Shown in pieces: positions 54,683-63,791 of a stretch of DNA of 64,000 nt. A program made the translations under genes and the position numbers. The notes below the pieces were generated by a model that saw only the letters and a list, made by a program, of their open reading frames with translations, searched no databases and was not told the origin of the DNA. This DNA is from Clostridia bacterium (GTDB taxonomy: Bacteria; Bacillota; Clostridia; Oscillospirales; Acutalibacteraceae): the NCBI GenBank assembly GCA_017472225.1, contig JAFUQS010000072.1, positions 41,973 through 105,972 of the forward strand. Reading direction: 5' to 3'. Each line of letters opens with the position of its first letter. The stretch's first letter is position 1.

Positions 54683-55149
54683 GATAAACCTCCAAAAAGA
54701 AGTGCAAATAAGCAGTAATATTCTAATACATTTTCGCATAGTTTGACTTGTAATGCAACATTATTATCTTTAAGTAATGACTGCATAAATTTCAATATTT
54801 TAGTTATAAAACCAACAAAATCAACAGCATAACCAAAATAATCTATATTGCTTATTGGATTGTTTACACAATACGCAAATGGATTATAAGAAAATTCAGA
54901 TTCAGTAACACCTATATAATTAACATCATCACAGTTAATAAACCTACCAACTTCAGCATCATAGTATCTACTCTGTAAGTAATACATTTCAATATCACTA
55001 TCATAATAATAACTGCGATATCTGAACGGATTAAGGGCACCGATTTCCGTTAAGTCATCTTCACACAACACCTTACCCCACGGGTCATAACGGTATTCCG
55101 CAACAATATCGCTCATAGCATTCTTCACATAGCGGCGGAGGGAGACCAC
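54679..55149 (-). pseudogene. Orphan RHS-repeat core C-terminal fragment with variable tip
   Basis: About 156 codons without a proper start (GTG 55149 lies in repeat-flanking sequence). AEYRYDPWGKVL, LNPFRYRSYYYDSDIEMYYL and QSRYYDAEVGRFINCDD are the RHS-associated core that closes the shell. NPFAYCVNNPISNIDYFGYA ends it, then an about 45-residue tip follows with hydrophobic FVGFITKILKFMQSLL. Full RHS proteins exceed 1000 residues, so this is a displaced tip. AT-rich. The coupled membrane gene overlaps its stop. Confidence 0.75.
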
Positions 55150-55195
55150 CGCCCGTTAATTATTATTCAAGCGAACACACAGAACCGTCCCCTGT
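55148..55195 (-). repeat. 48-bp direct repeat, copy 2
   Basis: Identical to 54282-54329. It lies between the end of the secreted-protein frame and the RHS fragment, so the RHS tip and its partner gene are bracketed by the two copies. Confidence 0.9.
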
Positions 55196-55741
55196 GTTAT
55201 CCTTGTAATTAAACACATCAACTAAACTATCATCGGAAAATCTATACAGTTTTCCGTCAATTGAATAAAAACACTCATTATCTGAAGTATTAACAGTAAA
55301 AATAAGTCTAATATAATTATTGGTTCCACTAATTTGATAATAAGATTTCATGTCAGAAACACTAATACGTCTCACATTGTCGCCCAAATTTAATATACAG
55401 TCATAATCAACAATTTTTGCATTTTGAGGCAAACTTGTTTCTTCGCATATTGCAGTAACATTAGGAAAATCAATGACAAAAGGCGAAGGTGCTCCTTTAC
55501 CTGCATTGCCACCAACAGCAATCACCCTATAACCATTAATCTCATTTGGTATATTAATTTCAATATTTTCAGTGTTGTTTTTACAATTGTAAACAGATGC
55601 AAAGCATACATCTCTAAATGAACTGGGGGTATAACATATTGAATTATCCCAAAAATCTTCGGACCAATATTCAGTAATACTAAAACCAACACATAAGCAT
55701 AAAATAGCAATCAACGAAACAACAATAGAAAACTTTTTCAT
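55163..55741 (-). CDS. Hypothetical exported protein ending in the 48-bp repeat
   Basis: 192 residues from ATG 55741 (GGGGATAGTT upstream). Signal peptide or membrane anchor (KKFSIVVSLIAILCLCVGFS). Six or so cysteines outside the signal and an INIPNEINGYRVIAVGGNAG stretch reminiscent of BspA-type leucine-rich repeats (xIPxxINGYxV). The last ten residues (TGDGSVCSLE) come from the repeat, so the native end was probably replaced. AT-rich. Confidence 0.55.
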   Translation of the reverse strand: MKKFSIVVSLIAILCLCVGFSITEYWSEDFWDNSICYTPSSFRDVCFASVYNCKNNTENIEINIPNEINGYRVIAVGGNAGKGAPSPFVIDFPNVTAICEETSLPQNAKIVDYDCILNLGDNVRRISVSDMKSYYQISGTNNYIRLIFTVNTSDNECFYSIDGKLYRFSDDSLVDVFNYKDNTGDGSVCSLE

Positions 55742-55979
55742 AACTATCCCCATATCTACAAATAAATTCTATAACCAGCAACCATAAAATTCCCCTCAGA
55801 TTTAATCAAATGTGAAACTGCCGGGTATTATTTTTGTAAATTTTGCACCAGAACTAAAATTATATCTATTGCAACGGCTGAAACCGGTTCTGTGGTGACT
55901 TCCGATAGTATTTTTCCAATATTCCGAATATGTCAAACAAAAGCATCCACGCCAAGCTAAGAGGATACTGTATTTCCCT

Positions 55980-56870
55980 TTACTCCCTGCTGTTGGCTGA
56001 GAATACATCAGCGACCTCACTGATGGTAATGTATGCCGTGGGGTCAATTTCATGAACGAGCTCCTTGAGCTTGACCACCTGAAAACGGTTAATTACAAAA
56101 TAAACAATGGTTTTTTTCTTTTTTGAATAGCCACCCATGGCTTCTGTTCTTGTGACACCGGTTTCAAAGGTTTCCGAAAGTATTTTGCAGATTTTATCCG
56201 GCTGCACCGTTACAATCATTGCACATTTTGAACGGTCCACACCCTCAACAATAAAGTCAACCGTTTTCAGTGCACAGGCGTAAGCAATAACAGAATATAA
56301 CGGCAGACTCCAGCTCATCGTCACAATACCGCAGACAACATAGAGAAGTACATTATAAATCATAACGAAGGTACCCACGGAAACACCTATTTTTTTTGCA
56401 AAGATAACCGCCATAACCTCAATGCCGTCCATAGCTCCGCCGAAACGGATTGCAAGACCGCTGCCGACACCTGAAATTATACCGCCGAAAATGGCACAAA
56501 GAAGAAGGTCCTTACCTGCAATCGGTGACTGTGAGCCCACATCAACAGGCAAAACATCGGTTATGAGAAAGGCACAAAGAGAATAAATGCCGACGGTAAA
56601 AATTGAATACAGGGTAAAAAGCGGTCCCTGTTTTTTCAGCCCGTAAATGAACAAAGGAACATTGAGCACCAAAAGAAACACGGAAAGCCCGAGATATTCG
56701 GGTGTAACCTGTGACAAGAGCATTGATGTGCCCGAAATTCCGCTGTCATAAAGGCTGACAGGCATCAGAAAAAAGGTTGCCGCAAAGGCATTGATTGCTC
56801 CTGCCACAATCAGCATAAAAATATTAAGTGGCTTAATCTTTTTGAGGTCGTTTATTATTTTTTCTTTCAT
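55980..56870 (-). CDS. YitT family membrane protein (DUF161/DUF2179)
   Basis: 296 residues from ATG 56870 (AGAAGGCGAC upstream); an earlier ATG at 56903 is possible. Five to six membrane segments with RFGGAMDGIEVMAVIFAKK and a C-terminal cytoplasmic DUF2179 domain (DRSKCAMIVTV ... TRTEAMGGYSKK). The family's function is unclear. The 226 bases before the RHS patch (55754-55979) contain only an unrecognised minus-strand frame that runs out of this gene's 3' end. Confidence 0.88.
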   Translation of the reverse strand: MKEKIINDLKKIKPLNIFMLIVAGAINAFAATFFLMPVSLYDSGISGTSMLLSQVTPEYLGLSVFLLVLNVPLFIYGLKKQGPLFTLYSIFTVGIYSLCAFLITDVLPVDVGSQSPIAGKDLLLCAIFGGIISGVGSGLAIRFGGAMDGIEVMAVIFAKKIGVSVGTFVMIYNVLLYVVCGIVTMSWSLPLYSVIAYACALKTVDFIVEGVDRSKCAMIVTVQPDKICKILSETFETGVTRTEAMGGYSKKKKTIVYFVINRFQVVKLKELVHEIDPTAYITISEVADVFSANSRE

Positions 56871-56927
56871 CGTGTCGCCTTCTTTCTGTGTTTTACTGTT
56901 CATATCATACCGTGTTAACCTAAAAAA

Positions 56928-58109
56928 TCATTTAACAATTTTCATTGAATTTTTTTGTTCAAGTCCGCTTTTTCTGACCTTTTCGCTCATAAGTGCAAAC
57001 TTATCCGTCGTGGCACATTGCAAAGCGTATACCTGTTTGCCAAAGCTGTCCGAAGCAGCCATATCGCTGTGCTTTGTAACAATAGGAACGGCTAATTTTC
57101 TTTTCGCCCCGGCAAGGAGTGACAGTCCCCTTTCACTTACGGCAAGAATTCTTATATAGGGCGGAGCTTGCTTTGAAATATCCTTAGGAATTTTCAGATA
57201 TAAGTTAAGCACCTCACGGCGCACCCTTGCATGGGTATAATTCTTGCTTTTTGCCAGAGAATAAAGCTCGTCAAGGCTTTCTGCATTTTTTACGCTTTCA
57301 TGTATGCGTGATACAAGTCCGCTGTCGTCGGTTACATAAAGGGAATAGTCTTCTTTTTTCATTTCTCTCAAAGAAGACAGAATTGCTCTTTCTGCATATT
57401 TAAGCCTGTGAACTGTTCCTGCTTGCGAATTTTTTGAAAGCATCTCTGCCGTTATATCGGGTACAAAGTGAGAAACATCTTCATTTTCAAGCATAGTGCG
57501 GATTTTACTTGCAGAAGCAAATTTACCCTCCGGAGCATCGCTGTCGTGCTGTGCGCCTGCCCGCTTTATCGGGAGTATATGACATTCGGGTGAGTATTTT
57601 CTGAGCTGTTTTATATACTCGGCGGCAAGGGTGCTGTTAGGTGAGGAGATTATTTTTTTGGCTTCCTCGCCGAAAATCTCTCCCACCGCCTTTGAAAGTG
57701 CAGAAGGATAATTAAGCCCATCTGCCATATACTTTTTCAGAAGTGAGATGACCTTTTCATTTTCCGGGGCATTTGCACAAAGCTGCAAAAGCTCTTCCTT
57801 TTCCGTTTCACTTCCGAAAGACAGCATATCAATACCGAAAAAGGACAAAAGGCTGATACTTCCCCTTGCGAAGCTTTCGGCAGAGCCCATAGCCCAGGGT
57901 ACAGGAAGGTCTATTACAACATCGGCACCGTTTCTCACGGCATTTTCTGCCCGTTGCCATTTATCAATCAGGGCACACTCACCACGCTGAACAAAATTAC
58001 CACTCATAACACAGACGATGAAATCTGCTCCGGCGGCTTTTGTTTTTTCAATATGATAGATATGTCCGTTGTGCATGGGATTATATTCACAAACTATTCC
58101 GCCTGTCAT
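56928..58109 (-). CDS. tmcAL: tRNA(Met) cytidine acetate ligase TmcAL
   Basis: 393 residues. Nucleotidyltransferase N-terminus GIVCEYNPMHNGHIYHI (HxGH), then VVIDLPVPWAMGSAESFARG. It makes ac4C at position 34 of elongator tRNA-Met using acetate and ATP. GGAGGTGTCCTC precedes ATG 58109. Formerly YlbM. Confidence 0.92.
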   Translation of the reverse strand: MTGGIVCEYNPMHNGHIYHIEKTKAAGADFIVCVMSGNFVQRGECALIDKWQRAENAVRNGADVVIDLPVPWAMGSAESFARGSISLLSFFGIDMLSFGSETEKEELLQLCANAPENEKVISLLKKYMADGLNYPSALSKAVGEIFGEEAKKIISSPNSTLAAEYIKQLRKYSPECHILPIKRAGAQHDSDAPEGKFASASKIRTMLENEDVSHFVPDITAEMLSKNSQAGTVHRLKYAERAILSSLREMKKEDYSLYVTDDSGLVSRIHESVKNAESLDELYSLAKSKNYTHARVRREVLNLYLKIPKDISKQAPPYIRILAVSERGLSLLAGAKRKLAVPIVTKHSDMAASDSFGKQVYALQCATTDKFALMSEKVRKSGLEQKNSMKIVK

Positions 58110-58181
58110 GAGGACACCTCCTTTGCTTGCTACAGTTTAATTATAAGGGATTATGAGATAATGTCAAGGAATCGGATTCAC

Positions 58182-58210
58182 TTGACGAAACAAGCATCTG
58201 ATAGTATAAT
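58182..58210 (+). promoter_or_regulatory. Sigma-A promoter of rfbC-rfbD
   Basis: TTGACG (58182-58187) and TATAAT (58205-58210), spacer 17, 34 bases before ATG 58245. Confidence 0.75.
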
Positions 58211-58244
58211 TATAAACTGAAATAATAACGAAACGGTGAAAAAT

Positions 58245-58796
58245 ATGAAAATTATTGATACAAATATTCCCGATGTAAAAATTATTGAGCCTCAGGTTTT
58301 CGGAGACCACAGGGGCTGGTTTTATGAAAGCTACAGCCTTGAAAAGCTGAAAAAGCTCGGTATTGATACGGTTTTTGTTCAGGATAACCGTTCGTATTCA
58401 CAAAAAAAGGGTACACTCAGAGGAATTCATTTTCAAAAAAGTCCCATGAGTCAGACAAAAATGATTTGCTGCACAAGGGGTAAAATCCTTGATGTTGCCG
58501 TTGACCTCAGAAAAAACTCGCCTACTTATCTTAAATGGGTGAGCGCTGAGCTGAGTGAGAAAAACAAGCGTTATCTTTATATACCGAAGGGCTTCGGTCA
58601 CGGCTTTGTGACACTTACCGATGATGTTGAGGTGCTTTATAAGGTTGACGAATATTACAGCCCGGAGCATGACCGCAGTATCCGTTTTGATGATGAGCAG
58701 ATAGGTGTTGATTGGGGTACGGAAAGTCCCATTCTTTCACAAAAGGACCTTAATGCGCCCCTGCTTTGTGACAGTGATGTCGATTTTGTTTATTGA
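58245..58796 (+). CDS. rfbC: dTDP-4-dehydrorhamnose 3,5-epimerase
   Basis: 183 residues from ATG 58245 (a GTG nine bases earlier is also in frame). Cupin fold with DHRGWFYESYS, GTLRGIHFQKSP (catalytic His) and PKGFGHGFVTL. Third step of dTDP-L-rhamnose synthesis. rfbA and rfbB are not here. Confidence 0.94.
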   Translation: MKIIDTNIPDVKIIEPQVFGDHRGWFYESYSLEKLKKLGIDTVFVQDNRSYSQKKGTLRGIHFQKSPMSQTKMICCTRGKILDVAVDLRKNSPTYLKWVSAELSEKNKRYLYIPKGFGHGFVTLTDDVEVLYKVDEYYSPEHDRSIRFDDEQIGVDWGTESPILSQKDLNAPLLCDSDVDFVY

Positions 58797-58805
58797 GGTG
58801 AAAAA

Positions 58806-59639
58806 ATGTATATCGTTTCAGGTGCAAAGGGTCAGCTCGGCTCTGATGTATGCGATGTTTTAAAAAAGAGAAATATCCCTTATATCGGCATTGATGTTGA
58901 CGACCTTGACATCACCGATGAAAATGCCGTGGAAAAATTTTTCAGTAATAATAATGTATCATGCTTCATACACTGTGCCGCCTACACTGCCGTTGACAAG
59001 GCAGAAAGCGAAAAAGAGCTTTGCATGGCGGTGAACTTCAACGGCACTGAGAACATTGCAAGGCAGTGCAGAAAATCAAACGCAAAAATGCTTTATGTTT
59101 CCACTGACTATGTGTTCGGCGGAAAGGGTGACGAGCCATTTGAAGTCAACGACGAAAAAGCTCCGCTGAATGTTTACGGCGAAAGCAAATACCTTGGCGA
59201 AAAAGCGGTGGAAAAATATTGCAACAAGCATTTCATTGTGAGAACCTCTTGGGTTTTCGGAGAAAAAAATACCAACTTCATTGCAACAATGCTCAAACTT
59301 GCCGAAACAAGAAGTGAGGTTAATGTTGTTTCTGACCAGACAGGCTCACCGACCTACAGTAAGCATCTTGCAAGGCTCATTTGTGACATTGCAGAAAGCG
59401 AAAAATACGGAGTCTACCACGGCACAAACGAAGGCTACTGCACCTGGAGTGACCTTGCAAAGAAAACTTTTGAAATTAAAGGAAAGGCTGTTAAGGTTAA
59501 TCCCGTTGCAACGAAGGAATACCCCACACCTGCAATAAGACCGAAGAATTCAAGGCTTTCAAAAAGAAGCCTTGATGAAGGCGGATTTGAAAGACTGCCG
59601 GAATGGGAAAGTGCAGTAAAAGAATATCTGCTTAAATAA
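58806..59639 (+). CDS. rfbD: dTDP-4-dehydrorhamnose reductase
   Basis: 277 residues. Rossmann motif GAKGQLGSDV, STDYVFGGKGDEPF, catalytic YGESKYLGEKAV (YxxxK). Last step to dTDP-L-rhamnose for surface polysaccharide. Nine bases after rfbC, GAGGTG upstream. Confidence 0.94.
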   Translation: MYIVSGAKGQLGSDVCDVLKKRNIPYIGIDVDDLDITDENAVEKFFSNNNVSCFIHCAAYTAVDKAESEKELCMAVNFNGTENIARQCRKSNAKMLYVSTDYVFGGKGDEPFEVNDEKAPLNVYGESKYLGEKAVEKYCNKHFIVRTSWVFGEKNTNFIATMLKLAETRSEVNVVSDQTGSPTYSKHLARLICDIAESEKYGVYHGTNEGYCTWSDLAKKTFEIKGKAVKVNPVATKEYPTPAIRPKNSRLSKRSLDEGGFERLPEWESAVKEYLLK

Positions 59640-59653
59640 ACAGCAAAAGAAAA

Positions 59654-59680
59654 AAGCCACCGAGCAAAGCTCAGTGGCTT
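59654..59680. terminator. Bidirectional terminator between rfbD and ferredoxin
   Basis: AAGCCACCGAGC and GCTCAGTGGCTT with a three-base loop; T-rich on both sides. Convergent genes flank it. Confidence 0.8.
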
Positions 59681-59695
59681 AATTTTACGTCTGAA

Positions 59696-59866
59696 TTAGC
59701 CTTCAGCGATAGCGTCAACGGGGCAACCGTCTGCACATGCACCGCAATCGATGCAGGTATCAGCGTCGATATTGTACTTGCCGTCGCCTTCAGCGATAGC
59801 GCCAACGGGGCAACCGTCTGCACATGCACCGCAGGAGATGCAATCGTCGTTAATTACGTATGCCAT
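59696..59866 (-). CDS. 2[4Fe-4S] ferredoxin
   Basis: 56 residues, usual for clostridial ferredoxin. Two CxxCxxCxxxCP motifs (CISCGACADGCP and CIDCGACADGCP). Low-potential electron carrier. GGGAGGTC precedes ATG 59866. The two gene halves are nearly identical in DNA over about 40 bases (from about 59701 and about 59790). Confidence 0.96.
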   Translation of the reverse strand: MAYVINDDCISCGACADGCPVGAIAEGDGKYNIDADTCIDCGACADGCPVDAIAEG

Positions 59867-60051
59867 TTTCTTGACCTCCCTTTTTTAATTCGGTGATTAC
59901 ATTTTAACATATAAAATTAAAATATCAATACTTTTTTCGTTTTTTTGTAAAAAAAATCGAATTTTTTTGAAAATCAAAAGCAGGTTATCGGAGCTTTATT
60001 CCCGCCAAGCGGCAGGTTTTCGACAATTTGTGTGTTATTGTCTGTTTCAGG

Positions 60052-60080
60052 TTGACATAAAAAGCTCGATATGTTACAAT
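60052..60080 (+). promoter_or_regulatory. Sigma-A promoter of the acyltransferase gene
   Basis: TTGACA (60052-60057) and TACAAT (60075-60080), spacer 17. It overlaps the longer frame from 60071, supporting the start at 60134. Confidence 0.8.
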
Positions 60081-60133
60081 TCAAAAAGATGTGTCACACG
60101 GAAAGTAAAAAGTATTTAGGAGAGTATGTAAAA

Positions 60134-61624
60134 ATGAAAAATTACCGTTGGATGAAAATCGACACTGCATCAATTATGTTCACTTGCCTCAGCACAAAAA
60201 AATGGGGAAGAACCTTCCGCATGGCAGTTGTTTTCAAAGACGAGGAGGTTAATCCCAAGCTCCTTGAGCAGGCAGTCCGTGAGCTTATGCCGAGATATCC
60301 GAGTATTTACAGTCAGCTTAAAAAAGGCTTTTTCTGGAATTATCAGGAGTGTACAACTCTTCTTCCGGAAATACGTGAAGAATTCACCCGTCCCATTGTG
60401 CCGATTACACTGAACAATGACGGCAGACCTGATTTCAGGATAGTTTACTATAAACGAAGACTCGGTCTTGAATCTGCACATCACATTGGTGACGGCAAGG
60501 GCGTTTCTGCCTACTTCGATGCTCTTCTGGAAAGATATGTTGAGCTTTGCGATGACCCCCAAAGCGTATATAAGCCCCTTGAAGCAGCAGAAGACGAAGA
60601 CATAAATGCTTTCAACAAGTATTATCAGAAGGGTGGAGAAAAAGCAGAAAACGATGATGTTGACGCTTATCGTATCCCGGGTGAAATTGAAAACGGATTT
60701 TTGCAGCTCGTTTTTGCAATGTCCTCCTCCGATGACATAAGAGCAAAATCAAAGGAACGGAACCTCACGGTAACAGAATTTATTGCAAGTGCATTTATTC
60801 TGGGCACAATAAGACATTCACAAAAGCCCATTGATAAAATTATTTCACTTGCAATTCCCGTAAATCTTCGCAAATACTTCCCCACTGACTCCGTCAGGAA
60901 CTTCACCATTCAATCTAAAATAGATTTTGACCCTCAGGGAAGAACCGATTGGACCTTTGATGAAATCTGTGATGTTGTAAGAGGTCAGCTCAAGGAAAGG
61001 CTTACAACAGAAAAGCTGCAGAAAACTCTCAACAAATTCGGCTCACTTGCAAATAACCCCGTAATTAAATTTGTGCCTAACTTCATCAAGCTGCCCGTTA
61101 TCCGCAAAATGCAGCATTCAAGCCACAGCGCAAACACAACGATTATCACAAACACAGGCGAATCCTCAATGAGTGAAAATCTCAGCAGCAGAATCGAACG
61201 CATTGACGGTGTCAATGGTGACACAAGCGGCTACGGGCTTATCAGTACCTGTTCTGTTTGCAGCGGTAACGGACTTATTAACCTTTGCTTCTCTGTTTGC
61301 AGCCACGATGTCTCATGGCCCCGTGAGTGCATAAGAGCACTCGCCGAGCAGGGTCTTGACATCAGGGTTGAAACCACTAACGCCATTGAAAAGGAAGCAG
61401 AAGACTTCAAGGATATGCGCTGTAAGCACTGTAATGTTGACCTTTCTGAGGCTTATGCAACTTGTCCCCTTTGCGGTGAAGCTGCAGTAAATGAAGAAGT
61501 GAGACTCAATGGACTCAGACATTCACCCTATCCGAAAAATGCTCCCGTTAAGTCTGCGGAAAAGTGCAAAAAGACTAAAAGGGACTTTGATTTTGAAATG
61601 GTCAAGGCTTATTTTAACACATAA
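60134..61624 (+). CDS. Condensation-domain-like acyltransferase with C-terminal zinc ribbon
   Basis: 496 residues from ATG 60134 (TAGGAGAG upstream). The N-terminal half is of the CoA-dependent acyltransferase/condensation type, with ESAHHIGDGKGVSAYF matching HHxxxDG except that the motif reads HHIGDG, one residue shorter. ITNTGESSMSEN may correspond to the DFGWG-like second half. A C-terminal zinc ribbon (CKHCNVDL ... CPLCGEA) follows, then a basic tail. Similar to alcohol acetyltransferase/DUF6320 proteins of Clostridia. Substrate unknown; not in a biosynthetic cluster. Confidence 0.7.
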   Translation: MKNYRWMKIDTASIMFTCLSTKKWGRTFRMAVVFKDEEVNPKLLEQAVRELMPRYPSIYSQLKKGFFWNYQECTTLLPEIREEFTRPIVPITLNNDGRPDFRIVYYKRRLGLESAHHIGDGKGVSAYFDALLERYVELCDDPQSVYKPLEAAEDEDINAFNKYYQKGGEKAENDDVDAYRIPGEIENGFLQLVFAMSSSDDIRAKSKERNLTVTEFIASAFILGTIRHSQKPIDKIISLAIPVNLRKYFPTDSVRNFTIQSKIDFDPQGRTDWTFDEICDVVRGQLKERLTTEKLQKTLNKFGSLANNPVIKFVPNFIKLPVIRKMQHSSHSANTTIITNTGESSMSENLSSRIERIDGVNGDTSGYGLISTCSVCSGNGLINLCFSVCSHDVSWPRECIRALAEQGLDIRVETTNAIEKEAEDFKDMRCKHCNVDLSEAYATCPLCGEAAVNEEVRLNGLRHSPYPKNAPVKSAEKCKKTKRDFDFEMVKAYFNT

Positions 61625-61631
61625 TAATCAT

Positions 61632-61663
61632 AAAAGGAGTTATCGCAAGATAGCTCTTTTTTG
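61632..61663 (+). terminator. Terminator of the acyltransferase gene
   Basis: AAAAGGAGTTATC and GATAGCTCTTTT with a GCAA loop, then TTTTTTG. Confidence 0.85.
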
Positions 61664-61711
61664 TTGCCTGAGCCTTATAAACTATATACAAATATTTCTT
61701 TTCCGTAACAC

Positions 61712-61740
61712 TTGTAAAAAAAGTTATTTTATTATATAAT
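61712..61740 (+). promoter_or_regulatory. Sigma-A promoter of holB-ricT
   Basis: TTGTAA (61712-61717) and TATAAT (61735-61740), spacer 17, 33 bases before GTG 61774. Confidence 0.7.
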
Positions 61741-61773
61741 GTTATAGATTATGTAAGAAAAGGAGAATTAAAG

Positions 61774-62655
61774 GTGTTTGAAGGTCTCAATGTAACTGAC
61801 AGCTTTAAAAATTCCGTCAGCTTTGCCCTGAAAAACGGCAGACTTTCTCACGCTGTTATTCTTGAAGGCAAAAATGAGGACATCCGCTTTGCTGCGGCAA
61901 AGGAAATTGCCAAAGCTCTGCTTTGCAAAGGCGAAACAAAGCCCTGTTCAATGTGCTCATGCTGTGTTAAATGCGACAAGGATATTCATCCGGACCTGCA
62001 TATTCTTGAAAAAGAAGCTGACAGCACCATGATTAAGGTTGACGCTGTCAGAAATATTAAAGCCAAGGCATTGATTTTTCCGAATGAAGGAAGCAAAAGT
62101 GTGTTCATAATCCGTGAAGCTCAGTACATGAACCCTCAAGCTCAGAATGCCCTTCTCAAAATTCTTGAGGAGCCGTCAAAGCATGTTTGCTTCATTCTCA
62201 CCTGCCCTTCAAAGTCCTCTTTTCTTGAAACAATAACCTCAAGATCCACAGCATACTCCCTCGGTGAAGAGGAATATGACAGCAAAAAGGATGAAAAGGC
62301 TGATGAGGGTAAGAGCCTTGCAAATGAGCTTCTTCAGATTTATATGAGCTCAAGCGAATTTTACTTTTTGCAGAAGACCTCGGTTTTTCAAAAGGATAAG
62401 GCACTTTTCAAAGCCGTGCTCACTTCAATGGTTCCGGTTATAAGAGATGCATTGATTCTGCAAAGCGGCGGAAACGAGCTGATTTCAGGTTACGAGGATA
62501 CGGCAAAAAGAATTTCTTCATCGCTGACTCAGAAAAAAGTTGTGCGTCTGCTTGAAGAAATCAAGGAGCTTTCTGAAGCAGTTAATTCAAGTGCAAACCA
62601 CAATTTATCCATCACAAGGCTTTCGGCTATACTTTATGACATAAAATCTCACTGA
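61774..62655 (+). CDS. holB: DNA polymerase III delta-prime subunit
   Basis: 293 residues with GTG start after AGGAG. AAA+ clamp-loader fold. The zinc module CSMCSCCVKC is intact. The P-loop is degenerate (VILEGKNEDIRFAA), as usual for delta-prime. The SRC-type arginine motif reads ETITSRSTAYS. AQNALLKILEEPS is conserved. Part of the clamp loader. Confidence 0.92.
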   Translation: MFEGLNVTDSFKNSVSFALKNGRLSHAVILEGKNEDIRFAAAKEIAKALLCKGETKPCSMCSCCVKCDKDIHPDLHILEKEADSTMIKVDAVRNIKAKALIFPNEGSKSVFIIREAQYMNPQAQNALLKILEEPSKHVCFILTCPSKSSFLETITSRSTAYSLGEEEYDSKKDEKADEGKSLANELLQIYMSSSEFYFLQKTSVFQKDKALFKAVLTSMVPVIRDALILQSGGNELISGYEDTAKRISSSLTQKKVVRLLEEIKELSEAVNSSANHNLSITRLSAILYDIKSH

Positions 62656-62692
62656 TAAATCAAAGAAATTTTCCCGGAAAGGATGATATATA

Positions 62693-63556
62693 ATGGCAGA
62701 AGTTATTTCGGTCAGATTCAAGGAAGTTGGAAAAAATTATCACTTTGACCCTCAGGGTTCGGTTTTTAAAAAGGGCGACAAGGTTATTGTTGAAACCGCA
62801 AGAGGTGTTGAATGTGGCGAAGTCACCATTGCAAACCGTGACATTCCCGAAGAAGAAATCCCTTCGGCACTCAAGCCTGTTCTGAGACTTGCAAATGATG
62901 AAGATTTTAAAATTGTTGCAGAAAACAAGCAAAAGGAAAAGGAAGCTTTCGACATCGCTTTGAAAAAAATCGATGCACACAAGCTCCAGATGAAGCTTGT
63001 TGATGTTGAATACACCTTTGACAGAAATAAGATTCTTTTTTATTTCACAGCCGACGGCAGAGTAGATTTCAGAGAGCTTGTCAAAGACCTTGCTTCTGTT
63101 TTCCGTACCCGTATTGAGCTTCGTCAGATCGGTGTCAGAGATGAAAGCAAAAAGGTTGGCGGACTCGGTATTTGCGGAAGACCCTTCTGCTGCAACACCT
63201 TCCTTGGCGATTTTCAGCCCGTTTCAATTAAAATGGCAAAGGAGCAGAGTCTTTCTCTTTCACCCGTAAAAATCAGCGGAACCTGCGGAAGGCTTATGTG
63301 CTGCTTAAAATATGAGCAGGAGGCTTATGAGCATCTTCTCAGGGTTACTCCGAAAAACGGTGCAATTGTTGACACTGAGGAAGGCAGAGGCACTGTTGTG
63401 GATTTTAACCTTCTCACAGGTATGCTCAAGGTTTCACTTGACAAAAAGCCCGATGCTGCGCCGATTGTTGTGAGCAGAAAAAAGGTTAATGTTATCAAGG
63501 ATTCTCAAATCAGAGTTGACAAGAAAGAAATAGAAGCTCTCAAAGGAATAGAATAA
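62693..63556 (+). CDS. ricT: PSP1-domain protein RicT (YaaT)
   Basis: 287 residues. Iron-sulfur cysteines in GLGICGRPFCCNTFL and TCGRLMCCLKYEQEAY; the PSP1 C-terminal domain is included. In Bacillus, RicT with RicA and RicF directs RNase Y maturation of mRNAs and promotes Spo0A phosphorylation. Directly after holB, the usual order. GAAAGGATGAT precedes the ATG. Confidence 0.94.
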   Translation: MAEVISVRFKEVGKNYHFDPQGSVFKKGDKVIVETARGVECGEVTIANRDIPEEEIPSALKPVLRLANDEDFKIVAENKQKEKEAFDIALKKIDAHKLQMKLVDVEYTFDRNKILFYFTADGRVDFRELVKDLASVFRTRIELRQIGVRDESKKVGGLGICGRPFCCNTFLGDFQPVSIKMAKEQSLSLSPVKISGTCGRLMCCLKYEQEAYEHLLRVTPKNGAIVDTEEGRGTVVDFNLLTGMLKVSLDKKPDAAPIVVSRKKVNVIKDSQIRVDKKEIEALKGIE

Positions 63557-63562
63557 AAAAAT

Positions 63563-63588
63563 GGGGATGTAAAAAAAGACACATCCCC
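63563..63588 (-). terminator. Hairpin after ricT
   Basis: GGGGATGT (63563-63570) and ACATCCCC (63581-63588). The T-run (ATTTTTTTATTC) follows on the minus strand, so it would mainly stop transcription coming from the right. Confidence 0.6.
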
Positions 63589-63622
63589 TGTGATCCCCGA
63601 AAAATCAAATAGTTAAATATGT

Positions 63623-63667
63623 AAAAACCATTGTAAAAAGCTGAAATCTGCTTGATACAATGGTTTT
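63623..63667. repeat. Dispersed palindromic repeat, copy 2
   Basis: AAAAACCATTGTA (63623-63635) and TACAATGGTTTT (63656-63667) around a loop with AATCTGCTTGA, like copy 1 at 34496-34544, and again followed by CTGACTAC. Confidence 0.75.
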
Positions 63668-63791
63668 CTGTTTTGTTTTTTTCTGACTACTACCATTTAA
63701 AGTGTATTTACCTTCGCTTTTATGCACCGTGTTGTAAAACGGCAAGGTTTTATTTATTCCTTCAACTCCGTTCGCTCGAGCCGCTGGGGCT

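Noticed and set aside
54282-55195. 48-bp repeats as a CRISPR array or IS ends
   Set aside because: Only two copies 866 bases apart, in direct orientation, with no spacers, transposase or terminal inverted repeat.
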